Assembly (NCBI RefSeq): GCF_003073045.1
Contig: NC_037590.1
Coordinates: forward strand, 37,812,751-37,876,750
From: Pomacea canaliculata
Taxonomy: Eukaryota; Mollusca; Gastropoda; Architaenioglossa; Ampullariidae
Length of the DNA: 64,000 bases
Direction of reading: 5' to 3'
Of the stretch, positions 47,001-59,000 are shown piece after piece. The notes under the pieces are model-generated. The model saw only the letters and a program-made list of their open reading frames with translations. It did no database searches and was not told the DNA's origin. Numbering within the stretch: the stretch's first letter is position 1; each line of letters starts with the position of its first letter. Both the position numbers and the translations under genes were made by a program.

Positions 47001-50000
47001 TTAAGTTAAAAAGCAATGCCAAAGAAATTGGCTAATATGTTATGTATCCATGTAAAGTCACAGAAAAACGAGAACATAGAACAAGTGGCATGAATCCATT
47101 GATTCTGCTCCAATGAAACACTCAAGGTTTAAAGAGGCATGGCTTCCCTCTACCTGGTACTCGTTCTGCTGTTCTCTGTCCAGTCTGCGATTAGTGGTCA
47201 GTCTTCCTGTATCTGCATCCAGGTTGAAGCTCTGCCAGTCCTTATTGTCCTGTCGCTGGACCAGGGTGTAGGACACTTCCCCGTTTGGCCCCGTGTCCGA
47301 GTCCTCGGCCTCCAAGACAATGACCAGCTCTCCGCTTGGTTTGTCCTGGACAGTACACAAACCTTTCAGGATTTTACAAAAACTACATTTAAAAAAGATT
47401 ACCTTAATTTGCATCTATTGGTCCAGTGACTTTTTTCAAAAGTGGAAGGACTCATATTTGTCAAAAACTCCTATTTTTTAATTTTTTTAAATCGTAGAGA
47501 AAATTGTGACTGTAAGTCCTACCTCCACTACTTTGTCTATGTGAAATGTAGGGTCTAAAAATAATCATCGTTGTCATCAACGAACCTCTGATACAACAGC
47601 TACAGGGTTCATCGGATTAGGCTTCACAAACTTTGGCGTGTCATCATTCACATCGTACACCTCGACGATGTATGGTTGTGTACTGCGCATGACATGTACC
47701 CCTTTGTCTCTGGCCTCCACGGTAATCACGTAGGTGGAGGCCAGTCCATGTAACAGCTGCAGCAGGAAAGAAACAAACTTATCTGGATACTTTACAATGC
47801 AAAGGATTGTCCAGAGCTACTTTAGAAAATACAAATAGTATCAAAAATTAAAATTTCCACACATTTATTTCTCACAGAAAAACTTTACATCCTTACATTT
47901 AGTCGAACACACTTCGAGAACAGGTTATTGTCCAAAAGAAAAAAAAAATATCCGTAGTCTTTCAGATTAATTTCAAGTGGACAAGGGTGTGCACTTACCT
48001 GAGCAATAGTTACAATTCCACTTGAGGTTCCAATCTGGAAAAAGCTTCTGTTATTTTTAGTGGCATTTGTCTCTGAAGTCAGATAATATTCAACTTGTCC
48101 GTTAAGACCTGGAATGTAAAAATTTGAACAAAGTTATGGCCTGACTATTGTCAACTTAAGAGATTCTAATACTTTTCTCATTTTTTAAAATATTCTGGAG
48201 AACGACCATTGCGTAAACATAGTCTTGACACATTTGTAGCATTGCAATACCCTTCTGCGCATGTACTACTAAAAGATGCAGTCGTTAATTTAAATAAAAA
48301 AAAATTACAATTACTGGCTGCATTTTGAAAACCAGAGAAGACCCTCTAATAAATAACTCGGACCTTCATCGGGGTCGTCAGCCTTGACAGTGAATATGCT
48401 CGTGCCAATGCCTGCTATCTCAGCAACAGATGGCACCGTAGGACCCAAGATTCGAAGACGGGTGCATTGTCGTTGACATCTGTCAGGCGAATGGTCACGG
48501 GTGTTCTCTTGGACTTCTGATTGAGGACATCGGCGGCATTATCCTTCGCTACCACTCCAGGCGGTACTCGCTCTTCTTCTCTCTGTCCAGAGGCTTGGCC
48601 ACGGTGATCACGCCCTTAATTGTCAAAGTCAGCCACTTAAAAATGTTTGATCAGGTCTAACTTTTGGACTGAACTCTAAAGAAGGTTGTAAGACATTAAA
48701 ATACAGGTTTAAAAAAATAGGAAAACTAAAACAAACTAGTTTAAGGGCAAAAGACAAGGGATCTGGCAACAATTTCCCTTCCAAAGTCATCGACGACTAA
48801 AATGTATCGTCTCTCTTTTTTTCTCTTTTTTCCATTCTCTTTATTTGCTTTTCTAATTTTCTAAAATCAATTCATTTGTCTAAAACTAATTTGTTTGAAA
48901 ATTTCCCCAAAGAATCACATGTACAGGTCAGCTTGTAATGAGGTCTCACCGTATGGGAGTCGATGAGGAACGCCTGGTCCTCGCTGTCAATGCTCTCTAG
49001 GCTGTACACCACCTGACCGTACACACCCGAGTCTCTGTCCAAGGCAGTCATGTTGTATACGATGTACCCCACACTCACGTTCTCCGCCACCGTGAACACG
49101 GACGGGTAGGAGAGAAACTCGGGTATGTTATCGTTTTCGTCTAGCACTCTGAGCAGACAGTGGCGCTGGATGACAGCTGAGGAGACCCGTTGTCTTTGGC
49201 AACAATGAGGAATGTGAAGCTGGTTTTTACTTCAAAGTCCAGCTTTTGCTTCAGCGTTACTACTCCTACAACACAAGGACAATAACTGTGTATATACTGT
49301 TCACTCCAGTTCTCTCACTCTGGTTGTGCCTCACTTAAGTCATAATCACGGACAGTAAGAAAAGACTACCTAGAGCTAATTTAGAGAAATCATGAAAATT
49401 TTTGAAAAATGCTATAAATACTCATTTGTTTTCATGTGAAACAATAACAACCATTTGATCCTAACGCCGACAACACACAAGATAATTTTAGAAAACATCA
49501 GAACACTTCCACAAGTTCAGACCATCCTACAAATCCTACAATATTTAATGCAAGGAAATCGACTTTCACCCATGTCTAACATTAGTTATGCACATCTACC
49601 GACCTGTCGAGGAATCAATGTTGAAAGAGTTCACGCCGAGTGTATCTTGGCTGGCACTAGCTAGTTCAAATCTGATTTCTTGACCTCGATCTGCATCCGT
49701 GGCCTCCACACGCAGGATAGCAGAGTCCAGAGCTAAGCCCTCGGAAACGTTCGCCCTGTACTGACTACTTGGGATAAAGGTCGGGGCGTTGTCGTTGTAG
49801 TCTGACAGGGTTATGGTCAAGATGGCTGAAAAAACAAAAATAATGTACCTTTGTTGTGTCGAGTGCCAGAAACTATGTCAGATTTTAAGAGCCCTCGAAG
49901 GTATTACCTAGGATGGAATGAGGTCTAAATTCCATTTGTACATTATTTTTATAGGGGAAGGGGGCAATGAAGTGAGACTGTGTGCGTGGAAGGGTGGGCT

Positions 50001-53000
50001 GTTTATGTGTGTCGTGTGCATAAAAACACGCAAAACTATGTAACGACCCAGGGGTGGAGTAGCTTAATGGCTACCATCGAAATTTGTCAGCTAACCGACC
50101 TGTCGCAGACTGCTGTGGTGGTTGGACTGCTTTGGTGTCTTCCACCAAGATGGTGACAACAATACGTTCTGCGGTTTCTCTGTCCAGCACTGACGCAACG
50201 TAGACAATGCCGCTGGTGGAGTTGATGTCAAAGTATCTCTAGAAAAACAAAACACCTGCAAAGCTCTCATTGCCGTCCGTACCTCTGGCTTATAATAATT
50301 ATTCTAGAATGTCATTTCTTAACTGACTTCAAATCACTAACTATAAGAAAGATACATAATTAAAAAAAAGCTCACGGACTGTTCAAAATATTACAAACTT
50401 CTTAGAAATTTTTTCCACACACCCTCTACTGGAAGTAAAGAAGAAGGCGTGAGAGCAACTACATAACAATGAGTCTAGCTAGATGGCTACGACTACTTCA
50501 GCTATACTGATAATAAAACAACGGTTGCTGTCTGTTCCATGTTAGCAGTCAAGCTACCGAGTGTTGGCGGGTGGTCACCCTGACATACATCAACACCCTT
50601 AGCTGCAGCGTCGATCTTTCTCCCTCGTTCATCGTACGCCAACGTCAGATTGCGCAGACAGCTGTAGCGGAGACTGCTGTCGTCGTCGCTGTCGGTGGCG
50701 GTGTAGGTGAGCACGCTGCTGCCCACAGCCAGGTTCTCGCGGACAGTCGTACTTCTGACAGCCTCGCTAAACTGTGGCATCTCGTCGTTGACGTTACCCA
50801 GGGTGATGGTGACGTTGCAGTAGCCAGTGAGAGGGCGGTTGCCCCTGTCCGTGGCTGACACCGGAGAGTGTACTGACTTTTTCCTCCCTGTCCAGTCTCG
50901 CTCCAGTCTCCACGACGATCTCTCCAGTCTCGAAGTCGATTCTGAACTTGTCCAGCGCGCCGCTGTCGATGCGGTAGAAGGAGTTGTTGTTGGGGCTGGT
51001 GCCATCGCCATCCGTGGCAGTGACTGTGACAACGTGGGTGTCTACCAGCAGAAAAGAAAACCTTCGATTACTGATTCCTCACCATGTGTTAATCACTTGG
51101 AATTCGTGCTTGACATCCACATTCTCTAGGAGCCATTATATATATATATGTGTGGGAACGACTGGCTGTCATTAAACAAGGTTTTCAAGTTGTGTTTGTA
51201 TGTTTGCGAATGTTGTATCACAGTTTCCATGGCTTTCATGGCAGTTTATTGCATTCCTGTTGCTTGTATCAACAAACCTTCAGCAGAGTTTTCCATAATC
51301 TGCACGGCATAAAAGGCTGGACTGAACACAGGGGCATAATCGTTGACATCCTGAAACACACGTTAAAATGTATAATCATTTATCTCCCTTCCCTTCCCCT
51401 CTACATATTCTTTAAAAAAAGAAGTTTCTAACGAAAATAAAAGCAAACTGCCTCTTTCAGAAGTTCATTTATTGGAATAAAGCGGTAAATTTTTATATTT
51501 CATTTTTAAAAAAAAACCAACATATATTACGATGATATGAACAGATTTGACAGTCTAAGGAATTCGATGATGAAGACGAGGTACAATGCATGATCCCTCA
51601 CCTCTACGGTAATTTGGACAGATATTACAGACGATTTCTGCGGTGTTCCGCCGTCGTAGGCAGAGATATTTAGAGTAATTTTCCCTTTCATGGACGGATC
51701 CAGACGTTCGTAGTCGAGTGGTCGCACCAGAGTTATTTCCCCGGAAGTGCTGTTGATGGTAAAGTTACTCTCGAGGCCTGGAGGCGTTTGAGCGATGCGA
51801 TACCGAACAATGCTGTTTGGTGTGTTTGGTTCGTCATTGTCCACTGCCTGTACAAAGATGGGTCAAGGATAGCATCATCATCATCCTCGTCATCATTGTC
51901 TCATCGTCAATAAACATATGACAAATGAGTACAAAAAAAAAATTCTGAAAAACAATTTCTATAAAATAAAATATTAAACCAATAAAGGATTGTGCCATCA
52001 GACAGTTTCTTTTAATTGTGGAAACCGATATCCATCCGACGAGTGACACTAAAACGACAGACATTAATGCCTACTTCAAACCTTTGTTCCATGTATTTAT
52101 TGGCCTTTATACTTTCTAGTTCATGTCCTGCTTGTGTGTTTGTTTGTTTTTTCAATTCCTGTATAATATCTTAGTTAAATTTCTCGGGAACAGCTTTCAG
52201 AGAAAGGCACTCATGACACACCTGTAAAATTAGGGGCCTCATGAAGTTCTGGTCCCCCTCCTTCACCACCCCCTCGTAGTCACTGCGCTGAAGAGAGGTG
52301 CATTGTCATTGTCGTCAGTCACAGTTATCTGAATCTCCACCGGCGTCCTCAGGCCGCCGCCATCTTTGGCTTCCGCCGACAGGAAGTACTCACTGGTTGT
52401 CTCCCGGTCCAGCGATGTAGCTAGGGAAATGACACCTGTGTTTGGGTCTACTGTGAATCTGGAATGTTCAAGTCCAACTAAACATGAGAACTTTTCCAGT
52501 TTACATTTTAGTTTACAATTACATGCACATTACACGATGTACTTAATAATTATAGTATAAATAAACAGTACATAATTACTAATCAGTTTAATTAGCATAA
52601 ATTCATAGATGAATATTAAAGTCGCCTTTGCTGACTTCGTGCCAAACAGGAATCTTCTGGAACACTTTCTGATTACATGGCTTCAGTCAGCTCTGAATAG
52701 GACAGTTTTATTTGTAAAATCAGTTTTCACTTACTGTCCATTTCCTCCGCGAATGGAGTAAGTAATTCTTCCATAAGAATCAGAATCCATGTCTGTTGCC
52801 TGTTTTAAAATACAAAAAAAAACTAGTTTAGTATTCCGCTGATCCTTAGACAAATGTTTGCTTATTTATTTATTCTTTTTTTCCTTTTTCATGTTTTCTC
52901 TCATTGATGTCCTATATTTTCTCCTTATTTCATGGATTCGGTGTTTTTATGACAATACAGATTCTAGCTAACCTATCGTCTAAAATATTCTACTATGTTC

Positions 53001-56000
53001 TCGACTTGCAGCTCACTTCCCACTCTTCAGACAGTGCAGTAACCTTGACCTTCTTTGACCATTGAATAATCTCTCAGACATACTGCCATCCCACGTGACT
53101 TACCTGTATGTTCCCTATTCTGCTCCCAACAGCCGCGTTTTCCATCACCCAGAGATGATAACTGGAGGCATTAAAAACCGGAGAGTTGTCGTTCATGTCC
53201 TGTATGCTGAGGGTCACTGTGGCCGTGTTTGATCGCCTCTCGGCTGTCTCGAGCTCACGTGCCACCACCTGCAATCATTGACTTCAGGAGCAAGCTCGCC
53301 GAAGTAAACAGCCCCGCCCAGAAAACAGCTCCATAAGTGAGCATTTATACCAAAGAATATGGTAAACCAACGTTGATGACATGTGAATTGAAATAATGTT
53401 GTAGTTACATAATAACTGAGACAGAAATCAGTGTAGGGATTTTTCCTGAAAGTGACAGGTACTCACTCATATGTAAGGAAATTTTGCTGCTTTTGAGTGA
53501 GCGCCCACAAAATGTCACAATGAAGAATGAAAGAATTGAATATAAGTATATTTTTCTAGTTGTTTCCTATGTAGCCCCACGTACTTGAAATAAAATCTGC
53601 TTCGTCTGCTCATAGTCAAGGACAGCTGAGTTATTGACTTGTATCAGTACAGTGCTCTCGGAGTAGACTTCCTGTGGGATGACTGTGAAGTCTGTATACG
53701 GTCTCCCACTCTTCTCTAGAGTCAGGGAAAAGTGACTGTTCGTTCCCTATCAGTAAAAGAAATGAACTCATTATCATGTTATTATTATTCTCATCATAAA
53801 TATCAGCGGAAGCTGTGATAAGAGTAAAAACAAGTTGCAGTCAAGCAATATTTGTGTGGATGATGTTTGGACATATTTCTTCTAGTGGTAATGATAATGT
53901 AGGCTGTTATTTTAGTAAGAGTAATGTTTGAGAAAAAATAAATATTTTCTTGCTGCTGCAGTTACAGCAGCAATGGGTTGGCACTTTTATATACAGGCAG
54001 AAAGGGTCATGCTCACCTGGTCAGCGTCTGACACCCTCATGACGTTGCTAGGCGACAGGAAGGTGATCGGCACCCGACCTGCATGTTCTCCATGATGCGG
54101 GCGGTGTACTGTGATGAGCTGAAGACCGGAGCGTTGTCGTTGATATCCGCAACCGTCACCGTCACCAGGGCATTTGCTGTTGTGGTCCCATAATTCATCT
54201 GGCCTGCCGGAACTATCTCTGTGGCCTGCAAGGACATAAACATCGCACAACTTTACCATAATATTTTATTTTGTATGAGGATAATATTTTCTCTCTCTCT
54301 CTCTCTATTTCTGTTGCACTCTATTTACCTTTGACTTTGGTAACTGTCAGTTTCAATTTGTGTGATTCTACTATCTTGTTTTATTTAATTTTCTATAACT
54401 CCCTTTCCCATCCTAGCATGACTTTACAAGGAAAAAGGCCTCCTAGAGAAAATATCGATCACATGATGTACAGATAAATGCAAACACATCTTCCACTAAA
54501 AACTGGCATAAGTTTTATAACAAGCAGCAAGGTTTTATATGATCTTTAATGTGCAACCCATTCATCAGATAGTTCAGTGATCTTGCCCAGTCTTTGCTTG
54601 ATGAGTCTTCTCTCAGACCTGGTATCACTCCGCGTGCAAAGGAAGGCCACTTACCTGAGTACCTATCGTGTGCATACCTGTACATACATGGCAAACACTC
54701 CTCCATTGCTGGACATGTCGGCAGAGTCGCGGTCTAGGATCTGTCCAGGACCTAGAGTAATCCACCCGGTTGAGCTGTTGATGGCGAACTTGCTGTAGTC
54801 ACCTGTAGGAAAACTTTCGTATGAATACTTTCGCCTTAATTTACTTGGCTAGATACAGCAATATGCGGGGGTTAAAAGTGAAGCAACTGCTTTTAAACAA
54901 AAGAGAATCGTGGAACAGAAATCTGTTATATGCCATGAGATTAAGCATGGAGAAGTTTACTGAGAATGAGGTAAGCAATACTGACTGCTTTGTTTCTGTC
55001 CGTGATACTATCAAACTATAATTACAAGCTACCTTTAATGAAGCTGTAGGATAAGGCATTGGGAATTCCTCGATCTTGGTCAATGCCCGCCACTTGGATC
55101 ACTTGTGTTCCCTGACCAAAAAAAAAAAAATTACATAACAAAAACTTAGAGTTGGTACATGGCACAGACAAGATGGAGGTAAATGCATTATCATGGCATA
55201 CTCACAGCTGTGATGTTCTCGAACACTCTCTGTGCATAAGGCAGGTTGATGAAGATAGGGGGCGTGTCCTGTACGTCCAGAACAGTGACAAAGAAGTCGG
55301 CCGGAACTGCCTTCAAGCCATCCCCGTCCTGGTATCCCAAGGTGAGAACAATTAGAATTATAACAAGGAAAGTAAGAGCTTTTAAAGTCAGAGCTATTGA
55401 AAACAACACAATGGAAATCAGCCATCATGGTGACAGACTTTTAGAATCAGAGGGCTTAGGGTACGAGCAAGCTTAATCTTTCTCAGGTATGAATTGGAGA
55501 TTGCAAGTTAGTGAAGATGATTTCGAAGTTAGCTTTTGCTATTTGTTTAGTGTGTCACCTGTGCGTTGACTTTGAACTGATAGAAGGTGTGTTTCTCGTA
55601 GTCCAGGGCGTTGATGAGGGTGATGGTGCCGTCGTATTGGTTAATAGTGAAGGTGCTCCTGTATCCATCATCGGCGTCCTGTCACAAACAACAGCGAGGC
55701 GATGAAGTGGAGCTTGCAATACAGTGTAACACTGAGAGCAGTTCTAGGTAAAACATAGTAACTTCACAACGTAAGCTATAAGGAAAATGTTTCATATTGT
55801 CCTATGGGAGAGTTGATGCATATGGCTCACAAGGCATCCTTCTCCATCCAACCTTTTCTTTCTTTGATAAATCGGGTACCCAATTTCTGACACAGTTGAG
55901 CCCATCATCAGGCTCTGAGGGCCTTTCTAAGTGTCCATTCCTTCAATACATTCATGAATCTTTCTAAAGTTTTCTCTTTAAATTCTGATCTAACTTATAA

Positions 56001-59000
56001 TTATTTTTTCCTCGCGCATTATTTTTCAAACTATATTATTGTAACAGAGACTACCTGGTAAGTGATATGACTACTTAACAAAACAAAAAACAAACTCACC
56101 TGAGCTTCAGTCTGTAAAAGCGAAAGAAAGAAAATTTTGTTAGTTCAAGGATACTGAGTCCACACGAACATACCATTTTAATATCTTTTTATTCTTCCTC
56201 TGCTCACGTGCACACATGTGCAGGCTTCGCACGCACGCGCATGTATAAGAAATATATATTGTGTACACATGCGCTTATAGATATATACTTAGCACTTATA
56301 TATATATATAGCCTTCTGTCGTCTGTTGGACATTATAACCTGTGGTACTCGTACTCACCATCATGGAATACGACACTGTGCCACCTCGACCGTTGTCGGG
56401 ATCAAAGGCTTTTATACCTGAGTACACGACAGTGCCTTGTGGGATACTCTGTAATGATAAAACACATTCACCTGCCTTAATTTTCGTCACTGAGGTGTTG
56501 TGAATCTAACAGCCATACATCAAAGTAATGAACGATATAAATGATTGCTTAAATCATTAGTCATGGTTAACAAGTAATAACAACACATTAAAACACTCAT
56601 TTCTACTTCTTCAATTATATAATTATATAAACTTGTTACTGTTCGATATGTACCACAATCACATAGGTGAATCAGGGATTTCAAATGTTTGAGCTGCTGT
56701 TAGAAATTATTATTAAACGCTTGGTCCCTGTTTGTTATTACTAATATTGTGTCCCTCTTAAAAATTTCAGCAATTCGGCTTCTTAAAAATCAGGTGTTGA
56801 AATCGAGACCATTCACTTCACAAAAACAACCCAATACTATGGTGACTGAGCCGACAAGGTAAGTACAGGTGCTAGAGGGACGATACAAACCTCGTTGACT
56901 GTTATTTTGTAAGGCAGATTTTTGAAGAACGGAGGATTGTCGTTGACATCAGAAATAAACAATCTGACTTTGGCTGGAATCTGATGAGAAGAAAGTATTT
57001 GCTTTGTTAAAGTGTTATTTTGTAGAGACCTGTTACAAGGAGACTATTTATATGACTATCAAAACTAAACACTGTTAATGTGGTATCTGAAGCGTGACCA
57101 TGCTGAAAATGGTAAAAGTATTTGAAATTTTTATATTGAATGATGAATATGTCAAAAGTGGGATAGTTCTTCAGGTAATATCAAGGAAATGGTCTAAGAA
57201 CTAACCTCGCTGGATCCATCCGAAATAGTGAAATACAGATTCCGATCATTCGGTTCCTGAAATTAAAGTTGCAAGCCTTTTACTATACGACACATTTTCT
57301 CTCGTGCAAATATGTTTTTGACAAACAATTCTATTAAATTAGATAGATGGCTTTGATTACAATTAATCAAAATATCCGGACATACACATGTTCTGTCTTT
57401 TGTGGTGACTCGCATTCAGGTATAAAGGGAGTCAAAAACAAGAAAATCCCAGTGTCTCTAATTAACTAATTCACAAACAATTTATTTCAATTCCAAACAA
57501 TATTCCATTAATTTTCAGACTTATTTAGTGTACCCTAGTTTTAATGATATCAAAAGGAAAGCCACGCTCTTTTTGCTGCTTATACCTTCCCTGCAGCTTA
57601 AAAAGAAATTCAGTAGATAATTTCAGCTTCATGCCTCCAAAAAAAACCCCCCCCCCCTCCAACCTATGACCCTCTACCCACAAACTTGCTTATTGCAATC
57701 AAGCTGTAGATGTAACAGATACACCTGGACAGTTTAATGTCTTCTTTTGTGGAGGACAAGAACAGAACCGTACATAGTCTCTGTCGAGGATTTCCTTGAG
57801 GACGATGTCGACGGCCCGAGTGTCGCTGTTCACATTACGAGTGTTATTCAGGTACACGAGGGCTGAAGTCGCGTCGGTGGCAATAGTGAATGTCAGAGGC
57901 TGGGGTCCGTCTGAGTCCGAGGCAGTAATGTTTCCGATCACAGTTCCTGGAAGAAGAAAAGTATCACAAAGACGGAAGAGGAAATTACTCAACTGTCTTT
58001 TGCTATTTCAGTAATAAAAAAACTTAGTTAAATGGATTTAACAGCACTTCTGCGATTTCAGTAATTTTCCTTATTTCAGAGAAATTGATCAATTTCTTTA
58101 ATTTTAACTTTCATTGTGAGCTGTACACATACCAGTGGGTGTGTCCTTCACTCTGTATTATTGTTTGAAGAAATAAACCCGGTCGTGGTGGACTGTTTCC
58201 CATGACTGCAAAAGATGTAAATAAAATTTGTAACATTCAAATAAGCACATTTTCTAGGTCTCTGGCTCAGCACAATACATCCTCATTAGCGGTGATCATT
58301 GTCAAACTCTTCGGTCTTGTCTGCGACTGTCAAGGTAAAAATAAAAGCTAGGAAGGAAAAATGAAAAGCATTCAAGTCGAAAATAAGTGTACAGAGGCCA
58401 AACCTCTTACTTCGGCCATGGATGAGTTAGAAGGTATTTTAGACACAAATATTATTTCTCTCACAATCCATTTATCTCGCTAGCATATAATGATATAAAT
58501 TTAGCTTTAATATGAACTTATTGGAGTCTCCCATGATAAAAATAAATCATCACCGTGGTGTGCCACATTCCATAACCTCCATAATTATGTTTTATTACTA
58601 CATTAGGTACTTCGAGATACGAAGGTAACGAGAAAAGGTTATGTTAAAACAAGAGGATGAGGTTAGAGAAGGGAGAACAATCCATGCGTTATTTGTGAGA
58701 TAAGAAAATGACAAGATAAACAAGGGATAACATTGATTATCTCACAGATTATGGGAAAAGATATCTGTTGCATGAAGCAATTTTTAATGGTTTACAGTTC
58801 TTTGAGCTAGCCACACAAGCTGTTGGAATAAGGTAAGTTTGCGGGTAAACACCTACACTTATTTACGGATTAATGCACATGCGCAAATGTAAACAAATAC
58901 AAATAAAGCAGTTAAAGAGGTAATTCGTATACAAAATGTTCCGTAAATTATTAAATTAATTTGGTTTCCTATTTTTATTTTCAGAAAAAGTTGGGAAAAG

